NCBI RefSeq assembly: GCF_009937975.1 | Contig: NZ_AP018441.1 | Location: 6,262,001 to 6,326,000 of the forward strand | Reading direction: 5' to 3' | DNA from: Undibacterium sp. YM2 | GTDB taxonomy: Bacteria; Pseudomonadota; Gammaproteobacteria; Burkholderiales; Burkholderiaceae_D | DNA: 64,000 nt | In this document: one piece after another, positions 34,150 through 44,120 of the stretch | Numbering within the stretch: position 1 is the first letter of the stretch | How the letters are laid out: each line of letters opens with the position of its first letter | Made by a program: the position numbers and the translations under genes | The notes under the pieces: model-generated | Seen by the model: only the letters and a program-made list of their open reading frames with translations | Told to the model about the DNA's origin: nothing | The model's database searches: none

Positions 34150-36108
34150 TTAATGCACCTTGAACACCAGCAGTGCCTGCCACAATTTTTGCGCTTCTTC
34201 TTTCAGTGAAGCTGCCGCCGCTGCTGACTCTTCCACCAGCGCCGCATTTTGCTGGGTAGTTTGGTCCATCAGACCTATCTCATTCGTGATCTGGGCGATG
34301 CCATGACTTTGTTCGGCAGAGGCGCTGGAGATTTCATTGAGTATCGTCGAGAGGCCTTCAACTGACGCCAGTATCTCGGTCATGGTCTTGCCTGCATGAC
34401 CCACGACCTCGGAACCCATATCGACTTTGGCAATCGAGGTTTCTATCAGTGACTTGATTTCTTTCGAAGCGATGGCGCTGCGCTGGGCCAGGTTGCGTAC
34501 TTCTGACGCGACCACGGCAAAGCCCCTGCCCTGTTCACCCGCCCTGGCCGCCTCGACTGCCGCATTCAGCGCCAGGATATTGGTCTGGAAGGCGATGCCC
34601 TCAATGGCGGCGATGATGTCAAACATCTTCTTCGATTCAGCCGAGATGCCTGCCATGGTATTGACCACTTTATCTACCTGGGTGCTGCCGCGTTGCGCAG
34701 TCTGCGCTGCCGAGACGGCGAGCTGGCGCGCCTGCTCGGCATTGCCGGCATTTTGCCTGACAGTCTGGTTCAGGCTTTCCACGCTATTGGCAGTTTGTGC
34801 GAGGGATGATGCCTGGTTCTCTGTCCTTTGCGACAGATCGATATTACCCATGGCAATTTCGCCTGATGCATTCGAGACAAACTCGCTGCTGTCGCGGATA
34901 TGCGTGACCATGGACGTCAGTTGTTGTTGCATGCCTTGCAGGGCATACAGCATGCTGCCGGTGTCGCCGGGTTTTAATGTCACTACCGTGGTCAGGTCTC
35001 CTTCAGCTACACTCCTGGCAATCTTGACGGCGACATCAGGTTCACCACCCAGCGGCGCAATGACCAGTCTGTTAATCACGAATGTCAGGATGGCCGATAC
35101 TACCAGTACGCTGAAGATACCGATCAGGATGGCGGTATTGCGCAGGTAATGCACGTCAGCCAGGATTTTGTTTTCTGGCACGCTGATAACAAAAGACCAT
35201 GGCGTTGTGGTTGCCCCTATCTGTATGGGCACGTAGATGCGGTTCACCGCAGTCTGCATGCCGCTGTGCTCAACAGTATCGCTATATGTCTGGCCAGCCT
35301 TGATGGCTGCCTTGGCGGTTTTGGCAGCAGCGCTGTCACCGATATTCTGTCCGACGTTTTTGGCATCGGCATCACCGATATAGATACCGTTATTGGATAT
35401 CAGGCTGGCATAGCCGGTTTCATAAGGGTGGATTTTGCTGACATCTTCCTGGAAACCCGCTACCGGCAAATCCACCGTCACCGCGCCTATAACCTGGCCC
35501 TTGGCCTTGACCGGAACGGTGACCGTGGTCATGAATACATCCTTGCCAGCGATTTTGTACATATACGGTTCAAGCAAGACTTCATTACCGCTTTTTTTCG
35601 CCAGCAGATAATAGTCGCCCGCACCTTCTTTCTCATAATCAGTCAGCGCTTCGACCTGGGTCTTGCCGCTGCCGCGGTTCCAGTAGGGCAGGTAGCGTCC
35701 AGTCGCATCATGGCCTTCCTTGCCTGCGTATTCGCCATCGTTGCCATCGAAAGCATTGGCTTCCCATATCGTGCCCACACCCGTAAATTCAGGGTGACCT
35801 TCCAGCACGCTTTTCAATAACAGGTCGGCATTGGCGCGGTCCGCCTTGCCGCTGGCCTGCATCGCAGCCAGTTCCAGCGCCAGGCTGCGTGCCGCATGCA
35901 GCGCGAGGTTGATGCGTTCTGCCACTTTGCCAGCATTATTGATGGCCAGTTGCTTCGCATATTGCTGGGCTGACTCCTGCTGCATGCTGCCAGCCTGTCT
36001 GGTCAGCAGACTGATGGTGACGGCAAAACCAGCCAGCACCATGGCCAGCACGGCAAACAGCATTTTTGCCCGCAAACCAAAGCGGGCCGGAGAAGGAGTG
36101 GATATCAT
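34150..36108 (-). CDS. Methyl-accepting chemotaxis protein with dCache-type sensor
   Basis: A 652-residue chemoreceptor. Helix 1 spans about 15-35, a large periplasmic dCache-like sensor 40-315 (with YLPYWNRGSGKT and GYASLISNNGIYIGD), and helix 2 about 320-342. HAMP follows, then a methyl-accepting domain with the hairpin tip EGIAFQTNILALNAAVEAAR. No CheR-docking pentapeptide at the C-terminus. ATG 36108 was chosen; the frame extends further upstream but reads like non-coding sequence. Ligand unknown; dCache sensors often bind amino acids. Confidence 0.92.
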   Translation of the reverse strand: MISTPSPARFGLRAKMLFAVLAMVLAGFAVTISLLTRQAGSMQQESAQQYAKQLAINNAGKVAERINLALHAARSLALELAAMQASGKADRANADLLLKSVLEGHPEFTGVGTIWEANAFDGNDGEYAGKEGHDATGRYLPYWNRGSGKTQVEALTDYEKEGAGDYYLLAKKSGNEVLLEPYMYKIAGKDVFMTTVTVPVKAKGQVIGAVTVDLPVAGFQEDVSKIHPYETGYASLISNNGIYIGDADAKNVGQNIGDSAAAKTAKAAIKAGQTYSDTVEHSGMQTAVNRIYVPIQIGATTTPWSFVISVPENKILADVHYLRNTAILIGIFSVLVVSAILTFVINRLVIAPLGGEPDVAVKIARSVAEGDLTTVVTLKPGDTGSMLYALQGMQQQLTSMVTHIRDSSEFVSNASGEIAMGNIDLSQRTENQASSLAQTANSVESLNQTVRQNAGNAEQARQLAVSAAQTAQRGSTQVDKVVNTMAGISAESKKMFDIIAAIEGIAFQTNILALNAAVEAARAGEQGRGFAVVASEVRNLAQRSAIASKEIKSLIETSIAKVDMGSEVVGHAGKTMTEILASVEGLSTILNEISSASAEQSHGIAQITNEIGLMDQTTQQNAALVEESAAAAASLKEEAQKLWQALLVFKVH

Positions 36109-36414
36109 CGTTTCAAACCTTGCATTTTTCTGCGCAGGAATGCCTGCAATGTTATGAATGATATGACGGATTATGACAATCTTGCCGCAGTGAATAACGC
36201 AGTGCATAAGTTACATAGTGCAATCGTGATTATTTGCAACGATTTGTGCAACGATTTTGCTTGCCAGTATGACAAATTCAGGTTTAGATTCATCAGTCTT
36301 TATATATCCAGAATATTTTTGATCCGAACTACAAGCAGTTTTAATTGTCGTAGCTCAGGGATCAGCACCCGCAACCATTAAATAAACAAATAAGCATACA
36401 AGGGAGAAAATGCA

Positions 36415-37737
36415 ATGAAGTGGAAAACCATGGCTGCCGTCGGCGGTCTGTATCTGGGCATGATGGCGGGGACGGCCCAGGCTGTCACTGCTGATCAGGT
36501 GAAAACCTTTACGCTGCCAAATGGCATGAAGTTCCTGGTATTGGAAAACAGCACGATACCCAATGCGAACATGTACACCTACTGGAAAGTCGGTTCGCGT
36601 AATGAAGTACCGGGTATTACCGGCCTCTCGCATTTCTTTGAACACATGATGTTCAATGGCTCGAAAAAATTCGGCCCCAAGCAATTTGACCGTACCATGG
36701 AAGCCAATGGCGGCGCCAATAATGCCTACACCAGCAATGACCTGACGGTATATCAGGACTGGTTCCCGGCCAGTGCCCTGCCGACCATTTTTGATCTCGA
36801 AAGCGACCGCATCGCCAATCTCAGCATAGACCCAAAGATGGTTGAGAGCGAGCGCGGCGTGGTCTTGTCCGAACGCAGCACAGGCCTGGAAAACTCGAAT
36901 CTGCGTGCGCTGTGGGGGGAAGTCTATGCGTCGGCATTCCGTGCCCATCCTTATTCCATTCCTACTATCGGCCATGAGTCCGACATCAAGGCCTGGACGC
37001 AGGATGACTTGCAGCGTTATTTCAATGTCTATTATTCCCCGAATAATGCGGTGGCTGTCATCGTTGGTGATGTCAAGGCAGCAGAAGTAAAACGCCTGGC
37101 CGAGCAGTATTTTGCCAATGTGCCGCAACGTGCGCTGCCGCCTGTCGTGCGCACGGTAGAGCCTGAGCAAAAAGGCGAGCGCCGGGTGTTTGTCCGCAAG
37201 GAATCTGCGACTGCTGCCAATCTCATGGTTTCGTACAAGATGCCAGCGACCAGCAACCCTGATTACTATGCGCTGAGTGTCATCGCCAGCATACTCACCG
37301 ATGGCAAGACTTCACGCATGTATCAGGCCCTGGTAGATCAGCGTCTGGCAACCCAGGTCGGTGCCGATCATGGCAAGAATTTTGACCCCGGCCTGTTCAA
37401 TTTCTTTGCCGTTGCTGCCAACAAGGTACCTGCCGCCAAGGTTGAGGCTGCCTTGCTGGCCGAGATAGATAAGCTGGTCAAGGATGGTGTCACGGCAGAT
37501 GAATTGCAAAAAGTAAAAAACCAGAAACTCCTGAATTTCTATCGTACCCAGGAAACCATCAATGGCAAGGCAGCCCAGCTGGGTGAATATGAAATGTTCT
37601 TTGGCGATTACAAGAAACTGTTTGACGCACCAGATGCCTATCGCAAATTGACTCCTGCCGATATCCAGAACGTTGCTGCCAAATACTTTAAAAAATCACA
37701 AAGAACAGTAGGCGTGCTAGCTGCTGTGGAGGAATAA
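36415..37737 (+). CDS. M16 zinc peptidase, catalytic subunit
   Basis: A 440-residue exported metallopeptidase. A signal peptide ends near AQA (residue 23). The inverted zinc motif His73-x-x-Glu76-His77 (HFFEH) is intact, and the second Glu lies about 75 residues on in the ESERGVV helix. GTGG-like motifs of the M16B group follow. The partner gene starts one base after the stop, so the two form a pair like the active/inactive subunits of M16B peptidases. AGGGAGAAAATGC precedes the ATG. It probably degrades peptides in the periplasm. The 300-bp gap before it holds only a short direct repeat (GCAACGATTT at 36236 and 36248). Confidence 0.92.
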   Translation: MKWKTMAAVGGLYLGMMAGTAQAVTADQVKTFTLPNGMKFLVLENSTIPNANMYTYWKVGSRNEVPGITGLSHFFEHMMFNGSKKFGPKQFDRTMEANGGANNAYTSNDLTVYQDWFPASALPTIFDLESDRIANLSIDPKMVESERGVVLSERSTGLENSNLRALWGEVYASAFRAHPYSIPTIGHESDIKAWTQDDLQRYFNVYYSPNNAVAVIVGDVKAAEVKRLAEQYFANVPQRALPPVVRTVEPEQKGERRVFVRKESATAANLMVSYKMPATSNPDYYALSVIASILTDGKTSRMYQALVDQRLATQVGADHGKNFDPGLFNFFAVAANKVPAAKVEAALLAEIDKLVKDGVTADELQKVKNQKLLNFYRTQETINGKAAQLGEYEMFFGDYKKLFDAPDAYRKLTPADIQNVAAKYFKKSQRTVGVLAAVEE

Positions 37738-37738
37738 G

Positions 37739-39166
37739 ATGATGACTCAGAAAATGATCAGTAAGAAAACTCTGGCCTGCAGTTTGGTCGGTCTGGCCAG
37801 CCTGAGCTTGCTGGCTGCAAATAGCCAGGCTGCCGAATTCCGCCTGCCCGCTTTTGAAACCACCAAACTGCCGAATGGCCTGACCGTGTATCTGATGGAG
37901 CGCCATGATGTGCCCCTGATTGCCGTGCGCGCTGTCGTCAAGGCCGGTGCCGTCAGTGATGCTGACAAAGCAGGTCTGGCCAACCTGACTGGCGATGCCT
38001 TGTTGTTAGGCAGCAGCAAGTTTGATAAAAAGACCCTGGACCAGAGCTTTGATTTTCGCGGTGGACGCATAGCCAGCAGCACTTCTACAGAATCGACTTC
38101 CCTGAACGCGGATTTTGCCAGTGCCGATGTGGATGTACTCTTGCCCATGTTTGCTGATGCGGTATTGCACCCCTCATTTGAAGCAGAAGAATTTAGCAAG
38201 CTGCGTTCACGAACTGTAGATGGCCTGAAGCAAGCCAAAGAAAGCCCGCGCAATGTCGTGCAAACCTATTACCGCAGCATGCTGTTCGGTAATGGCGCTT
38301 ATGCCAATCCCGTCACTGGCACGGTCAACAGCGTGACAGCGCTGCAGGTTCAGGATGCCAAAAAATTCCATGCAAGTTATTACAGGCCAGAAAATGCCGC
38401 CCTGGTGATCGTCGGTGACTTCAAGCCCAGCGCCATGCGCGCCCAGTTGGCCAGCTTGTTCGGTGCATGGAAAGCTACCACTGCCGTGCCTGCAACTGTC
38501 GCCAACGGCAAGGTCGAGACAGACAAGGCCCGCGTCTGGCTGGTCAACAAGTCAGACGCGGTCGAAACCACCTTCCTGTTCGGTGGCAAGGGCATAGCAC
38601 GCAATGACCCTGACTATGTACCGCTGCAAGTCATCAATACCATTTTGGGTGGGCGTTTTACTTCCTGGCTCAATGATGAGTTGCGTGTCAATTCTGGCCT
38701 GACCTATGGCGCAGGCAGTAGTTTCAGCCCGCTGGCTGAAACAGGTAGCTTTGCTGTTTCCAGTTTTACTGCCACTCCCAAGACTGAGGCCGCACTGGCA
38801 CTTGCAGCCAAGACTTACCAGCGCCTGTGGGACAAGGGCATCGATGCCGCGACCCTGGAATCAGCCAAGGCCTATGTCAAAGGGCAGTTCCCGCCACGTT
38901 TTGAAACCAACCAGCAACTCTCTGGTTTGTTGGCTGACATGTTTGTTGCCAAGGTAGGGCGTGAACAAATTGATCACTTCATGCGTGATGTGGATGGCCT
39001 TAATGTAGAGAAAGCCAAACAACTGGTCGATAAACACTTCCCGCGTGACAAGCTGCAAATGGTATTGATAGGCAAGGCGGAAAGTATACGCAGCATTGCT
39101 GCCAATTATGGCGAAGTGACCGAACTCGACATTACTGGCAACGGCTTTGCACCCGGCGCAAAATAA
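37739..39166 (+). CDS. M16 peptidase-like protein, inactive partner subunit
   Basis: A 475-residue exported paralogue of the preceding gene. A signal peptide ends near AAQA-like SQAAE (residue 32). At the place of the zinc motif it reads GLANLTGDALLLG, without HxxEH, so it cannot bind catalytic zinc. The C-terminal half keeps RFTSWLNDELRVNSGLTYGA, the conserved RxLxxxLRExxGLxY-type region. In known M16B pairs such a subunit completes the chamber around the substrate. ATG 37739 (or 37742) follows GGAGGAATAAG that overlaps the upstream stop, so translation is coupled. Confidence 0.9.
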   Translation: MMTQKMISKKTLACSLVGLASLSLLAANSQAAEFRLPAFETTKLPNGLTVYLMERHDVPLIAVRAVVKAGAVSDADKAGLANLTGDALLLGSSKFDKKTLDQSFDFRGGRIASSTSTESTSLNADFASADVDVLLPMFADAVLHPSFEAEEFSKLRSRTVDGLKQAKESPRNVVQTYYRSMLFGNGAYANPVTGTVNSVTALQVQDAKKFHASYYRPENAALVIVGDFKPSAMRAQLASLFGAWKATTAVPATVANGKVETDKARVWLVNKSDAVETTFLFGGKGIARNDPDYVPLQVINTILGGRFTSWLNDELRVNSGLTYGAGSSFSPLAETGSFAVSSFTATPKTEAALALAAKTYQRLWDKGIDAATLESAKAYVKGQFPPRFETNQQLSGLLADMFVAKVGREQIDHFMRDVDGLNVEKAKQLVDKHFPRDKLQMVLIGKAESIRSIAANYGEVTELDITGNGFAPGAK

Positions 39167-39230
39167 GTGATATGCCATCATGAGACCTTAACTAAGCTGT
39201 AAAAAGCCTGTAAAGCGCTTACAATGCAAT

Positions 39231-39276
39231 AAAAAAACTCCGCCCCTTAGTTGCAAATAAGGGGCGTTAGTTTTTT
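39231..39276. terminator. Terminator after the M16 pair
   Basis: Stem CGCCCCTTA (39241-39249) with TAAGGGGCG (39258-39266), extended by AACT/AGTT pairing and flanked by A and T tracts. It separates the M16 pair from the S9 gene that follows in the same direction. Confidence 0.88.
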
Positions 39277-39345
39277 ATAGGGCTCAAAAAATTATCAAAT
39301 TAGCCCTGAAATTATTGTCAAGTTGTACATCGGGATGCTCTGTTA

Positions 39346-41808
39346 ATGATACGTATCAAACCCTTGTTCGCCGCCGCTGCACTCGCTCTGTCAGCGTCGG
39401 CAAGTTACCAGATCCAGGCTGGCAATGTAGCAGAATCCGGCTACCAGCTGCCGCCGGCAGAATTACAGGCTGTAGTCGATGCACCCAGGGGGCCGCTGTT
39501 CCGCCTGGGGCCGCAACGCAAGACGGCTCTGCTGCTGACCCTGCCTGGCTTGCCCGGGATTGCCGATGTCTCCCAGCCAGAACTGCGTCTTGCGGGTTTG
39601 CGCATCAATCCACGCACCCGCGCCGCCAGCCATTTTGATTTTGGCAATGGCATGAGTTTGCTCGATGTAGCGACCGGCAAAGCGCGTGAAGTCAAAGGTT
39701 TGCCAGCCAAACTCAAGATAGCTGAAACCGCCTGGTCACCCGATGAACAGTGGCTGGCCTTCAGCCTGTGGGTAGAAGGTGGCGTCGAACTATGGTTGCT
39801 GGATATCAAAAAAGGCACGGCCCGTCGCCTGATGGCCGACAAGCTGAATGCCGTAACCGGCCCCGGTTTTTCCTGGATAGAAGGTTCAGAAAAAATACTG
39901 GTCAGGTTGACGCCCCTGCATCAAAAGGAATTGCCACCCCTGCCTGCAGTACCCGCCGGGCCGAATATGCAAGAGACCAAGGGCGGCAAAACGCTGCAAA
40001 ACCGCATTTATCCAGACATGCTGAGGACCGCGCGTGATAGCGACACTCTGGACTGGTATCTGCAGACCCAGCTCGGCATCGTCAACCTGAATGGTGAGTT
40101 GCGCCGTATCACTCGTCCCATGACGCTGATCAAATCCCTGGCTTCACCAGATGGCAAGCTGATCCTGACCACGCAATTGCGCCGCCCCTACTCCACCATG
40201 CTGCCGGTAGATCGTTTTGGCCAGTTGATTGAGCTCTGGGATATCCAGGGCAAAAAAGTCAAGACGGTGGCTGAGCGCCCTCTGCGTGAACGCATCCCTA
40301 CAGGCAATGATGCCGTGCAGGCCGGGCCACGCGACTTTGGCTGGCGCACCGACAAACCCGCGACCCTGTACTGGCTGGAAGCGCAGGCGGGTGGCGACCC
40401 TGAAGTGAACAGCAAGACCCATGATGCCCTGTTCCAGCAGGCGGCCCCGTTTGATGCCCCAGCACAAAAAATCATGGACCTGGGCTGGCGTTTTGGTAAT
40501 GTACAGTGGGGCAATGATTACCTCGCCGTGGTGACAGAGAACTGGGTCAAGACCCGCGATACCCGCACCTGGCGCATACAGCCTGGCGTACCTGACAGCA
40601 AGCCCGAGCTCATGTTTGCCCGCAAGTCAGAAGATCAGTACAGCAATCCCGGTAACCCGGTCATGACCCAGAATGCCCAGGGTCGCCTGGTTTTGCGCAT
40701 CAGCCCTGACGGCAAGGCTATCTTCTTCACCGGCACCGGTGCCAGTGCCGAGGGTGACCGGCCCTTCCTTGATAAATTCGACCTGACCAATAAACAGATT
40801 ACCCGCTTGTGGCGCTCGCAAGCACCATATTACGAAGAGATACTGGCTTTGCTGAATGACAAGGGCAACAGCTTTATTACCAGCCGCGAGTCAGTTGAAG
40901 AAAGGCCAAACTTCTATTTCTATGACTTGCAGACCAGTGCGGCACCGCGCGCCCTGACGCAATTCCCGCATCCCATGCCACAGTTCAAGGGCATCAAGAA
41001 ACAGCAAATCCGTTATGAACGTGAAGATGGGGTTGACCTGACCGCCACTTTGTATCTGCCACCTGGATATGACCCCAAGCGCGATGGCCCACGCCCTGTG
41101 CTGATGTGGGCTTACCCGCGTGAATTTAAATCAGCAGAAGCGGCTGGCCAGGTACTGGGTTCACCCTACAAGTTCAACCGTATTTCCTATAACGGTCCGC
41201 TGCCCATGCTGGCCCGTGGCTATGTCGTACTGGATGGCCCTACCATGCCAATCATAGGTGAAGGCAAGAAAGAACCAAACGATACCTATCTGGAACAACT
41301 GAAGATGGATGCAGAGGCAGCCGTCGATGAAGTCGTGCGTCTGGGCGTGGGAGACCGCAACCGTATCGCCATCGGTGGCCATAGCTATGGTGCCTTCATG
41401 ACGGCCAATCTGCTGGCACACACCCGCTTTTTCCGTGCCGGGATTGCCCGTTCCGGTGCCTATAACCGCAGCCTGACGCCTTTTGGCTTCCAGTCCGAAG
41501 ACCGGAATTACTGGAAGGCCAATAAGGTCTATCAGGAAATGTCGCCCTTCAATTTTGCCCACCAGTTCAAGGACCCGATCCTGTTCATCCATGGTGAACA
41601 AGACAATAACTCTGGCACCTTCCCCATGCAAAGCGAACGCATGTACCAGGCCATACAGGGCCTGGGTGGTGCCACCAGATTGTCGATGCTGCCGAATGAA
41701 AGCCATAGCTACCGCGCCCGCGAATCGATATTGCACATGCTGTGGGAGCAAGACCGCTGGCTGGAGATGTATGTCAAGAATGCCAAGCCGGACGGTAACC
41801 GGGAATAA
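39346..41808 (+). CDS. Exported S9 family peptidase (glutamyl-endopeptidase-like), copy 2
   Basis: An 820-residue serine peptidase, paralogue of the gene at 18094-20505. A signal peptide spans about residues 1-25. The propeller-like middle part is followed by an alpha/beta-hydrolase domain with Ser680 in GGHSYGAF, Asp753 in GEQDNN and His787 in ESHSY. The two copies share GGHSYGAFMTANLL and SLTPFGFQSE-type blocks but differ much in the N-terminal half. A terminator lies between it and the M16 pair. No good ribosome binding site precedes ATG 39346. Confidence 0.9.
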   Translation: MIRIKPLFAAAALALSASASYQIQAGNVAESGYQLPPAELQAVVDAPRGPLFRLGPQRKTALLLTLPGLPGIADVSQPELRLAGLRINPRTRAASHFDFGNGMSLLDVATGKAREVKGLPAKLKIAETAWSPDEQWLAFSLWVEGGVELWLLDIKKGTARRLMADKLNAVTGPGFSWIEGSEKILVRLTPLHQKELPPLPAVPAGPNMQETKGGKTLQNRIYPDMLRTARDSDTLDWYLQTQLGIVNLNGELRRITRPMTLIKSLASPDGKLILTTQLRRPYSTMLPVDRFGQLIELWDIQGKKVKTVAERPLRERIPTGNDAVQAGPRDFGWRTDKPATLYWLEAQAGGDPEVNSKTHDALFQQAAPFDAPAQKIMDLGWRFGNVQWGNDYLAVVTENWVKTRDTRTWRIQPGVPDSKPELMFARKSEDQYSNPGNPVMTQNAQGRLVLRISPDGKAIFFTGTGASAEGDRPFLDKFDLTNKQITRLWRSQAPYYEEILALLNDKGNSFITSRESVEERPNFYFYDLQTSAAPRALTQFPHPMPQFKGIKKQQIRYEREDGVDLTATLYLPPGYDPKRDGPRPVLMWAYPREFKSAEAAGQVLGSPYKFNRISYNGPLPMLARGYVVLDGPTMPIIGEGKKEPNDTYLEQLKMDAEAAVDEVVRLGVGDRNRIAIGGHSYGAFMTANLLAHTRFFRAGIARSGAYNRSLTPFGFQSEDRNYWKANKVYQEMSPFNFAHQFKDPILFIHGEQDNNSGTFPMQSERMYQAIQGLGGATRLSMLPNESHSYRARESILHMLWEQDRWLEMYVKNAKPDGNRE

Positions 41809-41851
41809 GATATACGCAAAATAAATAATAGTGATGGAAAGGCGGTAGATC

Positions 41852-42141
41852 AGAACTCATTTCATCAATAGGGATGAGTGCGAACAAGACGATTTGGGAT
41901 GCAGTGCAAGACGTGGCGCGCAGCTAAGGCGTCCGCCTTAGCAAGAGCAAGGTAACAAACTGCGCGCAGCAATGCGCCAAAATCGTCAGTTCCCGAAGGG
42001 TTTGTTTCATAATCTGTGCTGGCGCGCAGGTGTTGATAATTTTCCCGTTGCCATTTGGCAACATTATTGACAGCCTCGTCCGCCTTACCAGCACAGGTTA
42101 TGAGACAAACGCATCTCATTCCTATTGATGAAATGAGTTCT
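41852..42141. mobile_element. 290-bp non-autonomous element with 27-bp terminal inverted repeats (MITE-like)
   Basis: Both ends carry AGAACTCATTTCATCAATAG as inverted copies; 26 of 27 bases match (41852-41878 and 42115-42141). Inside, nested inverted repeats form further arms: 42000-42022 with 42088-42110 (21 of 23), GACGATTTGG (41888) with CCAAAATCGTC (41977), GCTAAGGCG-TC-CGCCTTAGC (41923-41942) and GTTGCCA-TT-TGGCAAC (42047-42062). No transposase is encoded and no clear target-site duplication is seen. It fills the gap between the S9 gene and the receiver gene. Confidence 0.75.
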
Positions 42142-42218
42142 ACATATCTGCCGCCTTTTTTACATGAACTTAAAGTTTTGCATTAATATGCAAATTGAAT
42201 CTTTTTCTACTTGCAGCC

Positions 42219-42650
42219 ATGCTAAAAGCCGTCATCCTGGATGCCAATGCTGTTGCCCGCAATTTGTTGACCTCTGTTCTGATGAATGGGGGGCATGAAG
42301 TGGTGGGAGATGCCAACCTGGCACCCGCCAGTCTGGCCCGCGTGATCAAGCTCAAGCCCCAGATCGTCTGTGTCGATATAGGCGAAACTGATGAAGAAGG
42401 CCTGGCCTTGCTCGACAAGATCAGGGCAGACTTGCCCAAGGCATTATTATTCCTGGTGTCATCAAAAATCGATGCGACTGTATTGCAGACTGCGCAGGAG
42501 CGTGGTGTCCATGGCTTCATCGTCAAGCCTTTCAATTCTGTTGCCGTGCTGACTTCCATACGCAATACCATCATACGTATTGCCAAACAGCAAAGAGCAG
42601 GTGCAGCGGAAGCGGCCCCAGAGGCTGGCGGCGAAACGGCGACGGAATAA
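42219..42650 (+). CDS. Stand-alone receiver-domain response regulator
   Basis: A 143-residue single-domain receiver, CheY-like. The phosphoacceptor is Asp53 in CVDIGETDE, with SS at 81-82 and Lys103 in IVKPF. The usual acidic pair near the N-terminus is reduced to LDAN. After residue 118 comes an Ala/Glu-rich tail with no output domain, so it must act by protein contact. A LytS-like kinase gene follows 108 bp later. ATG 42219 lacks a clear ribosome binding site. The 290-bp repeat element ends 77 bp upstream, so its promoter may be element-borne or squeezed between. Confidence 0.85.
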   Translation: MLKAVILDANAVARNLLTSVLMNGGHEVVGDANLAPASLARVIKLKPQIVCVDIGETDEEGLALLDKIRADLPKALLFLVSSKIDATVLQTAQERGVHGFIVKPFNSVAVLTSIRNTIIRIAKQQRAGAAEAAPEAGGETATE

Positions 42651-42758
42651 TTCGTCGCTGCAAAATCGCGTTTCATCGACTGCCAGCCAGTTTTATCGCA
42701 TTCTTCCTTTCTCCTTACGACTTTCCTTAGACTAGCTACAACCATATAAGGAAACGCC

Positions 42759-44098
42759 ATGCCAGCCACCAATCCTATGCGCACTGCTTTACATACTTCA
42801 GAACAGCTATTGCCATCCGAAGTGACAGCAAGGAGCGAGACCTGGCTGACCCGTGCCCGTAATTACCCGGTGTTTTCGCGTACCTGGTTCCGTTACCGGG
42901 CGCAGGCCTGGATAGGTTTGTTCATCATTGTTGACTTGCTGGTCATCGCGACAGGTCTGGTAGCAGATACAGATATGCGCAAGCTGGCGCTGGCTTTTGT
43001 CCCCTGACCATCGGTGGCACGGCCCTGCATCTGATCGGGCCTGCAATGGCAGTATGGGTCAGGAACCAGGCATATGCCAGCAAGAAAGAAGCCACTTTAC
43101 TTACGCTGGCCTTATTGGTGGGGGCAGGTATCAGCTATGGCATTATTTCCGGCACTAACTATGCCACCAAATACCTGGCTTATGGTGCTGAAAATATGGA
43201 ATTCGCCGTCGGCGGCAGCATTACCGCCACCAGTGCGTCAACACCTAAAGCCGACAAGCCGGCGGCAGGTATTACGGTGCGCCCGGTCGAAGAGAGTGAT
43301 AAAGACAAGAGCAGCAGCAAGATTGAGCATTCACCTGCATTGAAAATGTTGTTACAAGGTTTTTCCTTCATGCTGGTGTTTGGCCTTGTTACTTATATTG
43401 CAGGCGCGATTGATCTCTGGTATTTCTTCCGCCAGAAAAAACGCTTGCTGGAAGTCATGCGCCAGCGTGAACTCAGCCTCGCCCAAGAGGCTCGCCGTGA
43501 AGCAGAATTGCGCTTGTCGGTACTGGCGGCGCAGGTAGAACCGCACTTCCTGTTCAATACCCTGGCTGGTGTACGTTCTGCCATCCTCACTGAACCAGAA
43601 AGAGCCACCGCCATCGTTGATCATCTCGTCGATTATTTGCGTGCCACCATACCGCAAATGCGCAATGACGGCAGTTCTGCCCAGGCCAGGCTAAGGCAAC
43701 AACTGGAAGCTGCCAGCGCTTACCTGGGTCTGATGCAGGCGCGCATACCGCGCCTCAGTTATAGCGTCGATAGTGAAGTGACAGATGCCGCATTGCCTCC
43801 ACTGATGCTGATTTCGCTGGTAGAGAATGCCGTCAAACATGGTGTGGAACCCAAGGTAGGTGCGGTGCATATTGCAGTCCATGCGAAGAAAATCAATCGT
43901 TACGGCGAAGACATGCTGGAACTGACTGTTGCTGACAATGGCGTTGGCTTTGCAGGCAGCAGTTCTGGCACTGGCATAGGTCTGGCAAATATCCACGAAA
44001 GGCTGGAATCGACCTATGGAATACGCGCCAGCCTGGTGTTGAAAGCAAGAACTGAAGGCGGTGTTGCCGCGACCATATTGCTGCCTCTGGAAGCCTGA
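42759..44098 (+). pseudogene. LytS-like sensor histidine kinase, broken by one missing base
   Basis: Membrane kinase of the LytS/YpdA type (His_kinase family). The first frame (42759-43007) ends at TGA after AFVP. The next frame continues without a gap as PLTIGGTALHLIGP, then to 44098. One extra C in the run at 43001-43004 restores 446 residues. It has about four membrane helices, a linker, a coiled coil, then the phosphoacceptor His in EPHFLFNTLAG and ATPase motifs VENAVKHGV and ADNGVGF. AAGGAAA precedes the ATG. The LytTR regulator follows after 22 bp. Error in the sequence is more likely than real loss. Confidence 0.85.
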
Positions 44099-44120
44099 TA
44101 AAAATAAAGAAAGTAAAGAC

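Noticed and set aside
41865..42119. 84-codon reading frame inside the 290-bp element, minus strand
   Set aside because: It runs almost exactly through the inverted repeats, has no ribosome binding site, and its sequence is dictated by the palindromes. It is a by-product of the repeat.
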